Positions 12,901-20,629 of a DNA stretch of 64,000 nucleotides are shown in pieces (position 1 is the first letter of the stretch; every line of letters starts with the position of its first letter). Below the pieces are notes generated by a model. That model worked only from the letters and a program-made list of their open reading frames with translations. It made no database searches and was not told where the DNA came from. Origin of the DNA: Undaria pinnatifida (taxonomy: Eukaryota > Sar > Phaeophyceae > Laminariales > Alariaceae); contig JABAKD010000007.1 in NCBI GenBank assembly GCA_012845835.1, positions 6,860,222 to 6,924,221 of the forward strand. The letters are read 5' to 3'. The translations under genes and the position numbers were made by a program.

Positions 12901-15900
12901 CTCTGATCCCAAATGCTACATACCGCCAAGACGGAGCAATGGAGCAGTTATCGGGGGGCAACGACCAACCCGTACCGAAGATGAAATCTAAGGAGGAGTT
13001 GCAGCCCTTCCGGAGGCGTATTCTTCAGGAATGTCAAAGAACCAAACAAATGCACTCATTACGAGAAAAAAAGGAAACAAGTCAAAAACAAGCAGTGGAT
13101 CAAGCTCAAGGACACGACCACGGACAAAAACAAAGTAAGCAAAGTCAACTCTTACTCTTTGTCCAACGACCTTGCTTGTATACAAGCCGTGGTCAGGTCC
13201 CACAGGTGTCTTCCCCCCTCTCCCGCGGGCGTTTCGTCGCCACCATCTCTACAAAACCCACCTCGTTTCCGAGACCAATCCCTGCGAAGCTGTGTACAGT
13301 GCAACCCCCGATGCCCACGGCGGCTTTTCCTGGACATTCGAGGGCGGTGCCGTACGCGAAAGGGGGGGACACGGAAGACCGAACACATGAAAAAAAGGGC
13401 CGGAAAACAGCGGATGGTGCGGGCGGAGTTTCTGCACGTTCGAAAGCAGCTCCGACGGCGTGGTCGTGTCATGTACGGCCGTAGCCTCTCACGACCATAG
13501 ACCCACGCATCCCTACAATGTCAGGACGGAGAACGTCAGGTTTATGTCAACCAGGCAGATACCGCTTGCATCAATCGCGACGCGCCGTGAGGCGCTGCCG
13601 GAAGGATCTGGGCGCCTACGGCGCCCCGTCCCCGCGGCCCCGTGTCCCTTTCTGCCGTATCTCTCACCGGTCGTCCCGGTCATGAAAGTATCCGAGCCCT
13701 TCCCCACGTGTCTCAGCGCCTTCGCAAGACAACGTTAAAAAACAGAGCAGGTACAAAAGTGGGGGCAGGAAGGGAGCCCGGGCGGGGGAGGGGACATTTT
13801 GGGATTGGGTGAGGAGGGGCGTGGCATTCGGGAGGGAGGAAAGGGCGACAGGGGGTTCGAGGGTTCGAGAGAGGAGGCGGGGGCATTGTTGGGGGGGAGG
13901 GGGGGGCGGCATTCGGAGATAGAGCCGAGGGGCGGGCATGGATGATACGGCCTGATCATCGTGCAACAGGGGATCACGACAAGCAGTGGACGGGGGGGGG
14001 GGCGGGGGGGGGGGGGGGGGCTAAAGGGTCACAGAAAAGAACCACAATGTCAGCCTCAACATCGCCAGAGCTGTGACGTGGTCGAAGCTCCCCGCCAGTT
14101 AATAGTTGAACCTTCTTATTATATTTTTACGACGCAAGTTACGGTAGAGGTGATTCCATATATATACCTGGTATATGTTTTTTCAGAGACTTGCTTCATT
14201 TTTGAGGATTTCTACACATCTTTCCAGAAACAGATTTTGGGGGGAAAAACAGAGACAGAACGCGCTTTTCGTGCCCCAATGAGCAACCCACCGCCGAAAG
14301 TACCCGACGAAAACGTACCTCAAAACAAGAAGCAGAACGGAAATTGCTTCGCCAAGGTTGGGTTCAGGAGCCCCGTCATTCACCAAAAAAAAGAAAAACG
14401 GTTCAAGGCAAAAAAAAAATCGTTACAGCAGTAGTACCTCTGCGTATCGGAGCCATCCTGCAGTAGGGGGTATACTCTTGAGGGCTGAAATTGTCTTGAC
14501 GACCGGTGGAGCTTCTCAGACGTGGGCACAATCGGTCACTGCTGTGATAAGCTTACGATTTCGCATTTGTTCTGTTGTATACAGGACGAGCGCGTACCTA
14601 AGTGTTGGTCGGGTTTTTTCGCGAGCGAACGTGTTCGAAGCCTGGTATCGGGTGAGACGCTCAGCTCGCGTTAGGAGCCCAGAAACTTTCTTAGAACCTG
14701 CTGCGCCCCTAAGGGGTGGGATGACTCATCGTAGCACGTTGTGCAAGCGACAAACATCGCGCAGCAAACGCGCCGAGGTAGGTGCAAAAGGACGCAGACG
14801 GCGCGCAAACTAACCGCGGGCACCAAACCGTAGTACCTACCAATCGTCAACTATTCATCACTGTAGTACCGGCAATCGGCGTCATGTTTTGCGGCCAACT
14901 CGCAGCCCCACTGCAATCAGGTTGCGTGGTGCCTGGTGAAGCTTGTTGAGCAAGAAGGGATTAAAAGCAAAACAAAATTATGACGGCCTCGAAAGCGGAT
15001 CTGGTGGTGTCGCAGCAAAACAATGACAGCCTCATTAACAGAAGATCGGTATAAAAAGTAGGTTCCAGTACCTGGTGTGAAACAGAAAAAAAAAAAACTT
15101 CGAAACGCTTTCGGTGGTGCCCGTCGCTCCCGTGAAAAATCCCAATCGCACAATACTACCATGCTCCCAGGGTCTCCCCCGCAATAATAATGCTTTTTAC
15201 TCTAGAAAACTACTCTGAATACTCCACGGATTTTCTCGGGCCGGATCACTACCCGCGGGCCGGGCCGTGCCAGGATGGCCCGACCCGACTGGTAATATTT
15301 CGAACTCCTCCAGGCCCGACCTGACGCGACCCGTGACATTTCGATTGCCTACTGTACACCCGATCCGACTCGGCCCGCGAGATTTTGGAAGCAACCTGAG
15401 GCGTGCGCTACGATAGAGCTATTAAGGTATACCATTTTTTGGCGAAAATACTTTCTGATTGAAGCGGTGGGAATGCCGTTTCTTACTTCCGTGATGTTTC
15501 CTGATTGTTTGTATACCTAGACTGCACCTAGCTACGTAGGCCACGGGTGTTGTTCGCTCGGTTTTGGGTTTTCGGCTTACTCAAAAATCAATGTGTGGAA
15601 CGCATGCCACGGTCGAGGGCATTTCTTGACTTGAGGAGCTCTATGCCTTGACCCAACAAGCGATTTCGAGTAAACCGAAAGTGCGACCGGATGAACAGAC
15701 CTTTGCCTTTAGGCACCCAGAAACCAACACCGCAAAAAAATTAGAGGCTGTTCCGACCATTTTTGGGCTAAGAAGCCCCCCGTCAGCCAAGAAAATAATT
15801 TTAGCCAAAATATGGTACACCTTAACACCTCTATCTTCTCGGTGCACCTCTACCGTAGTTTGTGTCCTTGACCCGCGACTGGAATATTCCACTTTTACGC

Positions 15901-18343
15901 CCTACAAAACGTCCGGGCATGACAATACAATTGCTAGAGTGTCGAGGTATACGCTTGCGTGGAGGGGGGGTGGGGGGGGGGGGGGGGGCAGAGATGACGG
16001 AAAACAGTAGTGGCAGCCTCATACGAACGGGACGAAACTAGGTTTCATAGTACCTGGTGGAGCTTTTTAAGCAGGAAACTCTTCCCCGTACCCGCCGCTC
16101 CGGTGAAAAATACCGATTTCCCCGCCAGCACCAGCTTGATCACATGCTGCTGCTCTTCGCACAGTCCCTCTATTCGAGTGACGCATAATGAGGGAGAGAG
16201 TCGAAGAGGAATAGGGAAGGGGGGAGGGAGGGAGGGAGGGAGGGAGGGAGGGAGATAGAGACAGATATTGACCAAACCGATAACAATACAAAGACGGGAA
16301 GAGAGTGATTATAACGAGAACACAAACAAAAAGACGCAGACAAAAAGTTTAGCTCTCACAGAGATTCAGACACAGCGTCAAAGAAAAACAACGCAAATAT
16401 GGGTGACGAGGGACGGAGGTCGGGGTGACGGGGGGGGTCTCTCTCCCTTCCCTGTTGAGTAAAAACATCCCGTACACACCCCTCCTCCCCGCTCCTTAAC
16501 CCCCCCCCAGCCCCTCCCTCATTCCGCCTTTCCGTACATGATGGTGTACAACGCCCGAGACGTTGTGCAACATACCCCTCGCGATTTTACCAAACAAGGT
16601 GAAGGAATGTTTCTATACCCGAAAACAAATACCCCAGTAACCCAGGTAAGCTGTATACCACCCCCCTCGCGGTGCCATGCTGTACAATCGGCATGACACC
16701 CCCAAAACGTTTGCTCTCCCCAAACTCAGGACGGGCACCGCCCGCACGCCAGCATCCTTCCCACCGGTGTGTAGCGGTCAATCTCAACCTCCACGCCAAC
16801 AACCTTCCCACCGGTGTGTAGTGGTCAATTTTCAATCTCCAACGTCGGCCCAGACCAACACGACTCAATTCTTAACGCGAACCCTAACCTGATCCCAATC
16901 CGTTGGGAGGGTTGGAGGTCGACAGGGGTCGTCGCGCGTCGCCGCCGCGTGCTTGCCGTGTGGCAGTCACTTGTAGCCGCTCTTAACCCACCCCCTTGAT
17001 CGCACCCGCCACGGTATGTGCTCTCGCTCGGTAATGCGTTTCGTCAACTTCAAATACGACCACCCAATTGATAACAGGGGGGCGTGTTCGTTGCACCTCA
17101 CGCCCCTGCAGTGTACCACACCCGTCGAAAGTTTTCAAGGGTCCCAAATATTGCCACCGGGGGTGTTGTTTACACCGTCATATACGGTACCCGCTCCCAC
17201 CCACCACCCTCGCCCGCTCCTTCCTTTCCCTCCCCGCCGCCCTACCCCTACCCCCCTCCCCTCCTGCCCGCTGCCCGCTGCCCGCCCCCGCCCCCCGTTC
17301 CCTCCACCTTAGCCCTCTCCCTTCCAACTTTCCCCTCCTTCTCCAAGCTCCCCCAGAAAATTCATCAACGCTTTAAGGGAGGAGGGGTCCTGCTCCTACC
17401 CTCCCCCGCCCCTGCCGCATGCCCCCCCCCCACCCACCCTCCTCCTACTTCCAGCTCCCCGTTCCCCTCCCCCACCCATGCCCTCTCCCCTCCCCCACAT
17501 TCCCCCTCCTTCCCCAGAACTCCCCACACACACGTCCCGAAAGGGCTGCGCGGTCGATGACCAAAACGACCAAGGCGAGCAACAAACGACCACACTCTCC
17601 CACATGCGCCGCTCCTCCTCGAATTGGTTGTGTGGTCAATCGCTACGACTAGATATGGCAAGAAACATATTAGTACGCTCCTCCCACTCCCACCCCCACG
17701 CCCACGCCTGGCCTTCCTCAAAAGCTCACCCAGAATTTCACCAATGCCTTCAGGGAGAGGGAGGTCTGCCTCCTCGCTCTCTCCGTCCACGCCCGTCGCC
17801 ACCTCGTCGTAGTTCGCTCTCCCCCTCCCTCCTCTAGAGGAGGTGGAACAAGAGCGGGGATGGACAGACGGTGGCCCCCGGTTCTGGTTGTATGAGGAGG
17901 TGCTTTTGGCGTTATAGACGTTTTGGACGGCGGCGATATGAGCACCGGGGTGGGGTGGTTTCAGGTTTCCGCCCCCCGTCCCGTGATTGTTCGAGCTGGC
18001 GGTCGGAGACGATGGGGCACGCGCGATGGGACACGAGGAGGCATGATGGGACACGATCGGGCGCCATGGGGCATGTCAATGAATTATTGTGCCAACAAAA
18101 ACAACACCACCAACAACAAAAACAACAACAACAACAACAACAACAAGAACAACAACAACAACTACAGCAACAACCGTAGGAAAACCACGGCTTACCCGGA
18201 AGCAGCAGAACGGCGATCTCCGCGCGGAGATTCGTACTTCGTCCACGGGTCCTCGCCATCACCCCTCTCGCTGCCGCCCCCTCCCCTCCCCCTGCCTCCT
18301 CCCCCTTGAACTCGAGTACTTGCGCCACCACCATTTCCTCCTC
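726..18343 (-). CDS. PIF1: PIF1-family DNA helicase, gene span (10 exons seen, 3' end off the window)
   Basis: Superfamily 1B 5'-3' DNA helicase, acting on G-quadruplexes, telomeres and stalled forks in nucleus or mitochondria in known relatives. Read right to left, the exons give in order: Gly/Ser-rich N-terminus, Walker A (GAAGTGKSFLLKKL), motif Ia (GGCTVHSFAGIGLG), Walker B (VLVIDEISMMEAELFDKL), motif III (CGDFFQLPP), VFRQKDPVF, TRLFSRNEDVDRLN, GEPEFYDASDSGD, then VGAKVLLLKNLDSSNQLVNG and REEEWTVSSGG. Splice phases agree at all junctions except between 16054 and 13329, where about 15-20 residues and one exon are missing. The final SxH-type motif near the C-terminus lies beyond position 1. 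The start codon is unknown. A Helitron helicase is unlikely: there are many introns and no Rep domain. Confidence 0.93.
1066..1170 (-). pseudogene. Decayed copy of the 5' part of PIF1 exon 726-922
   Basis: Minus strand reads ILVLKNLDSSNQLVHGATGE then VMEFVDVS before a stop, against VLLLKNLDSSNQLVNGATGV in the true exon. An acceptor-like GTGTAG precedes it. It lies upstream of the true exon in transcription order, in the 5.5-kb intron. Confidence 0.85.
1172..1300. repeat. Dispersed repeat, paired with 5748-5880
   Basis: The block starting caatgagacgaatccatat and ending near aaggcacagg recurs with scattered differences at 5748-5880. Both copies lie in the last large PIF1 intron. No coding function is seen. 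Confidence 0.75.
1301..2570. other. PIF1 intron, no recognisable feature
   Basis: Unique-looking intron sequence. Short frames on either strand have no recognisable domain. Confidence 0.6.
2575..3365. repeat. Composite minisatellite (units of ~40 and ~85 bp)
   Basis: The ~40-bp core gtgtgcggatctcggccaac followed by gagtatcaaacccggtgca occurs about six times (near 2667, 2751, 2947, 3004, 3190 and 3274). A second motif, gcgaccgcgagtaatagcca, occurs three times (near 2609, 2889 and 3136). In one plus frame the core stays open and reads GVRISANEYQTRCKRLDKI with variants. Confidence 0.85.
3480..5650. other. PIF1 intron, no recognisable gene
   Basis: Contains a short (tttgg)n tract near 3980-4035. 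Opposing frames at 5304-5708 (plus) and 5318-5692 (minus) overlap almost completely, show no domain I recognise, and one at least must be chance. Confidence 0.5.
5655..6060. repeat. Local duplication around a ~75-bp motif, enclosing a dispersed repeat
   Basis: The motif containing atgatcggcggcagcgt, preceded by ggggcagg and catc-aacccaatac, appears at about 5665-5735 and again at 5978-6050. Between them lies the second copy (5748-5880) of the repeat at 1172-1300. Confidence 0.65.
6391..6488 (-). CDS. PIF1: PIF1 helicase exon: GEPEFYDASDSGD region
   Basis: Acceptor CTCGTGCAG, then GEPEFYDASDSGDKTYL, RQLQNHCAASERIELK, then donor AAG|GTCAGC. The segment from the conserved glycine-glutamate to ELK directly precedes VGAxVxLLKN in PIF1 proteins and joins in phase 0 to the exon starting at 922. 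The two-base start completes the glycine codon left by the exon ending at 7168. Confidence 0.92.
6590..7020. repeat. Two adjoining microsatellite arrays in a PIF1 intron
   Basis: 6597-6800 is an (acacca)n-type array. 6895-7005 holds about seven copies of the 15-mer cagaaccacaaccaa. They keep long frames open on both strands (up to 395 aa on plus), which are artefacts. Confidence 0.95.
7168..7444 (-). CDS. PIF1: PIF1 helicase exon: Gly-rich linker plus TRLFSRNEDVDRLN
   Basis: Acceptor CCAACCCAG after a pyrimidine-rich tract. The exon reads VQQGQERRRAAENERLNGG, about 45 residues of Gly/Ser/Asp-rich linker, then PTFTRLFSRNEDVDRLN and LQELSKLHG, with donor CATG|GTGAGT (phase 1). The PT-RLF-x-N-x-x-VD-x-x-N block is diagnostic of PIF1. 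Relatives usually have a short connector here, so the glycine-rich stretch, encoded by G-rich microsatellite-like DNA, is an expansion. An internal splice removing it cannot be excluded. Confidence 0.85.
7705..8230. repeat. ~22-bp minisatellite in a PIF1 intron
   Basis: Degenerate tandem units of the form gaggctgccgcgaggctactga, more than 20 copies, filling most of the 0.83-kb intron between exons 8278-8373 and 7168-7444. Confidence 0.92.
8278..8373 (-). CDS. PIF1: PIF1 helicase exon: VFRQKDPVF
   Basis: Exactly 32 codons, phase 0 at both ends. The acceptor is CCGCGCAG and the donor AAG|GTGCGT. It reads VFRQKDPVFLSILHEMR, EGRVSPHAKRLLAEK. The preceding exon ends ...SIVLKQ, so the junction restores the usual L-x-Q-VFRQ-x-D motif of PIF1 helicases. 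Confidence 0.95.
8374..8930. other. PIF1 intron segment, no feature
   Basis: Long minus frame upstream of the VFRQ acceptor shows no domain. Nothing else recognised. Confidence 0.5.
8930..9225. repeat. Tandem duplication of ~150 bp
   Basis: Two diverged copies share aatgactat, gaatagt-cg, aactcgcag-cctaac and ctattcatttcg/ctatttattttgc in the same order (about 8940-9070 and 9085-9225). Confidence 0.7.
9588..9645 (-). pseudogene. Decayed copy of the 3' end of PIF1 exon 10283-10442
   Basis: Minus strand reads TLDVSLNPSTVLTQ followed by gtggtggtag, against TWDVSLDQSIVLKQ|gtgatgatgg at the true junction. The splice donor is retained, so it is a possible decoy. Confidence 0.85.
9895..10282. repeat. 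(ACC)n microsatellite abutting a PIF1 splice donor
   Basis: Long accacc tracts on the plus strand, (ggt)n on the transcribed strand. They begin directly at the donor CAG|GTGATGATGGTGG of exon 10283-10442. A shorter (cac)n tract lies at 9308-9330, and a run of about 17 C at 9530. Confidence 0.95.
10283..10442 (-). CDS. PIF1: PIF1 helicase exon: motif III GDFFQLPP
   Basis: Acceptor GAATCTAG; the first base completes the arginine codon from the Walker B exon, giving ...LVGQR-LRGSPR then PFGGVQLVLCGDFFQLPP. It continues IGIGRGTTRFCFEAKTWDVS and LDQSIVLKQ with donor CAG|GTGATG. PFGGxQLxxCGDFxQLPP is the signature PIF1 motif III. Confidence 0.95.
10443..10735. other. PIF1 intron, G-rich
   Basis: Runs of G on the plus strand (pyrimidine tract for the acceptor on the minus strand). 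No gene. Confidence 0.6.
10738..10812 (-). pseudogene. Decayed Walker B exon copy 4
   Basis: Minus strand has GTCATCGACGAAACG...ATGACGGAACTG...CAAGCTCAA...CAGAG|GTAAGTG, aligning with the true Walker B exon end (VIDEISMMEAEL...KL). A frameshift and stop are present, but the donor GTAAGT is better than the true one. Confidence 0.75.
10888..10956 (-). pseudogene. Decayed Walker B exon copy 3
   Basis: Minus strand reads NGRISTTEAKLFDKLNFVGK, against IDEISMMEAELFDKLNLVGQ in the true exon at 12112-12251. The DE of Walker B is lost. Confidence 0.85.
11034..11095 (-). pseudogene. Decayed Walker B exon copy 2
   Basis: Minus strand reads EVPMMAVEVFDGLNLVGQK, against EISMMEAELFDKLNLVGQR. Copies 2, 3 and 4 lie in one open frame (10736-11110). 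Confidence 0.85.
11096..11320. repeat. Duplicated intron segment accompanying the Walker B copies
   Basis: gggtttccagttgtaaaggg and ttaacccctt occur here (11170-11200) and again at 11836-11865, with cctaacaccTCCct-like flanks. This shows that the duplicated unit includes intron as well as exon. Confidence 0.75.
11321..11472 (-). mobile_element. SINE-like repeat, 3' fragment
   Basis: Minus orientation: ...ccgtgaggtgcttg at the inner end, cgactacggcc, then a gagtac-(C)10 tail (seen as poly-G at 11321-11330). Same family as 39271, 42617, 43205, 50846 and 55300. It is inserted between Walker B copies 1 and 2. Confidence 0.8.
11686..11755 (-). pseudogene. Decayed Walker B exon copy 1
   Basis: Minus strand keeps CATGGAAGCTGA...TTCGACAGGCTCAACCTCGT...CAAAG|GTGGGTTTTGC, matching the true exon end and its intron flank (CAAAG|GTGGGGTTTTG). 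About 424 bp separate the two donors. An in-frame stop is present. Confidence 0.85.
12112..12251 (-). CDS. PIF1: PIF1 helicase exon: Walker B DEISM
   Basis: Acceptor TGCACACAG, phase 0. Reads PIHELLGRVQRSRAAKKRWS, then VLVIDEISMMEAELFDKL and NLVGQ with donor CAAAG|GTGGGG (phase 2). The DEISM aspartate-glutamate pair is the Mg-ATP hydrolysis site. The run of K/E-rich frames upstream (12.3-12.8 kb) is intronic. Confidence 0.95.
12300..13230. other. PIF1 intron, A-rich
   Basis: Purine-rich (gaaatgaacgaa)n-like sequence at 12460-12800. The minus frame near 12988-13203 contains a weak junction-like stretch but no convincing exon. Confidence 0.6.
13262..13329 (-). CDS. PIF1: PIF1 helicase exon: motif Ia
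   Basis: Reads KAAVGIGGCTVHSFAGIG, LGNE, ending GAG|GTGGGT (phase 0). GG-x-T-x-HSFAGIGLG is the PIF1 motif Ia. The proposed acceptor TGTCCAG needs a preceding phase-1 exon. Read-through upstream gives YGTALECPGKAAV, which resembles the TA-x-TG-x-AA motif with an insertion, so the true 5' border may be further upstream. Confidence 0.88.
13468..13592 (-). mobile_element. SINE-like repeat fragment
   Basis: Internal part of the family (gccgtag, accatagaccc-cgcatcc, gacggag-acgtc, aaccaggcag, gcgccgtgaggcg), lacking the oligo(C) end. Confidence 0.7.
13700..14900. other. PIF1 intron, no recognisable gene
   Basis: Poly-G tracts near 13990-14020. A short exon carrying the residues between Walker A and motif Ia should lie between 13330 and 16053, but I could not find it. 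Confidence 0.5.
14905..14965 (-). pseudogene. Decayed copy of the Walker A exon 3' end
   Basis: Minus strand TTCTTGCTCAACAAGCTTCACCAG reads FLLNKLHQ, against FLLKKLHQ| at the true donor. Here the donor GT has become GC. Confidence 0.8.
15050..15150 (-). pseudogene. Decayed copy of the Walker A exon
   Basis: Minus strand reads FFTGATGTT (true: FFTGAAGTG) and ends CACACCAG|GTACTGGAACC, matching the true CTCCACCAG|GTACTATGAAACC including the intron flank. Confidence 0.8.
15215..15405. repeat. Relic of the pentamer-array element (see 35384-37093)
   Basis: cgggcc, cccgacccgac, ggcccgcgagattttgg and similar words match the arms of the element at 35384-37093. No terminal repeats seen. Confidence 0.6.
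16054..16169 (-). CDS. PIF1: PIF1 helicase exon: Walker A
   Basis: Acceptor CTCGAATAG, then GLCEEQQHVIKLVLAGKSVF, FTGAAGTGKSFLLKKLHQ, and donor CACCAG|GTACTA (phase 0). GxAGTGKS binds ATP; the Q upstream (EEQ) is the Q-motif position. The two-base start fits the phase-1 end of the exon at 17730. Confidence 0.95.
16195..17530. other. PIF1 intron with simple repeats
   Basis: (ggga)n at 16217-16255. A ~64-bp tandem duplication at 16745-16840 (ccttcccaccggtgtgtag twice). Pyrimidine-rich tract 17180-17530. At 17355-17380 the minus strand resembles the exon end at 17730 (SSLKALMNFLGEL-type reading) and may be another junction copy. Confidence 0.55.
17540..17605 (+). mobile_element. LINE 3' tail fragment
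   Basis: cgaaaggg-tgcg-ggtc, ccaaggc-agcaacaaa and ga match the last ~60 nt of the LINE copies ending at 46012, 50141 and 59490. Severely 5'-truncated. Confidence 0.6.
17730..17995 (-). CDS. PIF1: Probable PIF1 N-terminal exon (Ser/Gly-rich)
   Basis: Proposed acceptor TCCGACCGCCAG and donor ATTCTGG|GTGAGC. Phase 1 at the end fits the Walker A exon. It encodes a low-complexity region (SNNHGTGGGNLKPP..., STSSYNQNRGPPSVHPRS) ending EADLPLPEGIGEIL. There is no domain; disordered N-termini are common in PIF1. The later acceptor at 17883 is an alternative. Confidence 0.55.
18098..18180. repeat. (AAC)n microsatellite
   Basis: aacaacaac tract with a few substitutions, in the intron between the two proposed N-terminal exons. 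Confidence 0.95.
18196..18343 (-). CDS. PIF1: Probable PIF1 N-terminal exon (Gly-rich)
   Basis: Good acceptor CTGTCTCCTTTAG and donor TCCGG|GTAAGC. The frame that joins in phase to 17995 reads GGNGGGASTRVQ, a Gly/Arg-rich run, then GDGEDPWTKYESPRGDRRSA. The other open frame (MVVAQVLEFKGEE...) joins only with a different acceptor. The start codon probably lies further right. Confidence 0.5.
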
Positions 18344-19960
18344 CTAAAGGAGACAGAAAAAAGACCAAGAGAGAAAGAAATAGTCCAAAGACAGAGAGAG
18401 ACCACCACAAAGAGAGGTGAGAAAATAACCTATTAACCCATGTCCAACTCCTGAAAAAATTATATTCCACATCCAAGTGCTTTTGTCCCCATGTCGGGAG
18501 CGCGGTGCCACAAGGCTCAATATATTCGCCTCGTTCGGGACCCACGTATAGTGACCAACAAGGTGTCCATTGCAGTCTTGCTGACCTTCTCCGGGGAAGA
18601 GCCAGCAACAGTACAGCAGTACAAGTATCGAAATCCTGCGATTTACGTCGTACATCTCACTGATGTTGCGGGTCAGGCACACCCGCTGCCTCAGCCGAGC
18701 TGGTTGCCTGGTGTAGTCGATGTAGTACAAACAGGTTTATTTCCCACGTGGTTTGGTTGAGCCAGGCGCCGAGAAAGACCACGCAAGGGCTGAGCATCGA
18801 CCACTCCACATGTCGAGCTCAACGATGACACAGTTCTGATCAGGGATGCTTGTTACGGAAACAAAAAGTGCGAACCGCATCACCGGACACGGCGATAAAA
18901 TCAAGGGATGGATCACTTTCACCCCCGTTTTTTAATCCATTTACTTATTTTGTTGCATGTTGGCAACTTACTGTTTCATCCATGTATCATGCTGCATGCA
19001 GTCGCAGCATTAGCAGTTATGAAGCGTTTCCACAATTTATGAAGGCTTTTTCCTTCACTTTTTTCTTCAGATTTTTTTTTTTTACGCGACCATCTTTTTT
19101 TTGCAAACGTCTTGCCAATATGCAAACGCGAACGAACGTGCAACGCGTTACACGCATCCCTGGTTCAAATAACTCCACAAAATGGTAGCCCTTACATACG
19201 CAGCTGGGCGTATCCTATCCCAGTTCGCGAACCGCTCCCATTTCTACACAGGGTTCTCGGAAATATGTCGTTCCAGAAGGTTTGGAAACACCCCCCATAT
19301 AGAAATGCCTACATACGTGTGCTAGAATGTTCGTGTCTCACCCGATTGGTCGAGCCAAGCCCCGAGAAGGACCTGTTTGTGCTTCTTCTTGGGGGGCCGG
19401 GAGCCGTTCGACATGGCTCCTCTTCCCCTTCCTCTCCCCCTCCTTGTATCCCTCCTCCTCCTGTTATCCCCCCTGTTGTTGCTGCTGGCGCCGTGTTCCT
19501 GCTGCTGCTATTGGCGATGCCGTTGCCGCCGTTTCTCCTGGTGATGGTGGTGGTGTTAGTGTGGTGGATCGTGTTGGTCGTGTTGGTGGGTGGTGGCGGT
19601 GGTTGCGTGTGGTGGTGTTTGTGGTGCTGCTAGGGCTGGAGGCGGTGGTGGTGTTGGTGGATGGAGGTGAATGATGGTGGTTTGATGCCGATACATCGAT
19701 GTGATACCGATAAACAACAAGAGCAATCGATACAGCAGTAGTATCGAAAAAATACACTGTACGCACATTCCAGAGAGAAGAAAAAAAAAAACGTACTAGG
19801 TCAAAGAGTGTACGACGCACCCTGTTTCACGTACGCGGAGAATACAGATTTCGGCAAACGAAGTCGTTTACTCGCGTACTTCTGCGTGATCGACAGAAAA
19901 AAAGCCATTTTCGCCTCTTGGTTAACATCCCAAAACAAGAGAGTCGCTAAACGAACATGG
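18344..19960. other. Upstream region of PIF1, no assigned gene
   Basis: ggt-gagcca-gc-ccgagaa occurs twice (18757 and 19349), a small dispersed duplication. (ggt)n-like tract at 19530-19680. No promoter element can be named with confidence. Confidence 0.45.
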
Positions 19961-19961
19961 T

Positions 19962-20015
19962 TAACGGGTCGTGGGTCTGCGCTTAGTTAACGGGTCGTGG
20001 GTCTGCGCTTCTGGT
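19962..20015. repeat. ~29-bp perfect tandem duplication
   Basis: ttaacgggtcgtgggtctgc followed by gctt occurs twice in tandem. Confidence 0.9.
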
Positions 20016-20623
20016 GCATCCCGAAAAAAGACAAACCCGCGGCAACCTTCAACGAGCTGGCTGACTACATGCCATCCACTAGTTTTACTGATAAATGGCT
20101 TGGTGCAACAGGCATTGTGGTTCCTTACGGCGATTTGCGGAGTGCTGCTTGTCTAGTATCTGGCTGTGGCGGTTGTGGCCTGCGTTGTGTTGTACGTCAA
20201 GAAGGACTGAGGCCAAGTTGGTCTGACCACTGTTTATACTTCTCCACACAACTAGACCTACAACTAGGTTCGGTTTTTACTTTCACGTTTCACGTTCTCA
20301 ACTTCAAATATGAAAACAACTCACAGTCCGAGGGGGCTCTGGCGGTTTTTACTGTTTTGGCGCCAAGGGCTCTCATGACCCGAACACATTGCGACCGTGG
20401 TCAACGAGCCGCGCGCCAAGGCCCGACGATCCGCAACTTTACTGGGTCCACCGCCTATCAGAACCGCCTACTGGGGTCGCTGACAGGGACAGCTGAAGCA
20501 CGCTACGAGAGAGGGCGCCCTTTTTGGAAGACACTTCCTCAACAACTGAAGAGCTGCCCAACGTCATTGGAATGTCATCTGCGCTTCAACCGGTTCAGCA
20601 CTGACTTCCCGACATGGGGATAA
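19997..20623 (+). CDS. Unassigned open frame, 208 aa
   Basis: One of the longer frames that is not simple repeat. No domain recognised. The C-terminus (PFWKTLPQQLKSCPTSLE...FNRFSTDF) recalls the W-x-x-LP motif near the end of many non-LTR retrotransposon proteins, so it may be a relic of an unrelated LINE. It may also be chance. Confidence 0.25.
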   Translation: MGLRFWCIPKKDKPAATFNELADYMPSTSFTDKWLGATGIVVPYGDLRSAACLVSGCGGCGLRCVVRQEGLRPSWSDHCLYFSTQLDLQLGSVFTFTFHVLNFKYENNSQSEGALAVFTVLAPRALMTRTHCDRGQRAARQGPTIRNFTGSTAYQNRLLGSLTGTAEARYERGRPFWKTLPQQLKSCPTSLECHLRFNRFSTDFPTWG

Positions 20624-20629
20624 AACACT

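Noticed and set aside
726-18343. Helitron encoding a PIF1-like helicase
   Set aside because: At least nine introns, no Rep motif, no CTAG-type Helitron end seen; a host PIF1 gene explains it.
19349-19420. P-loop-like EKDLFVLLLGGPGA as a second helicase
   Set aside because: The GKS/T that should follow is absent (VRHG), and no other motif is nearby.
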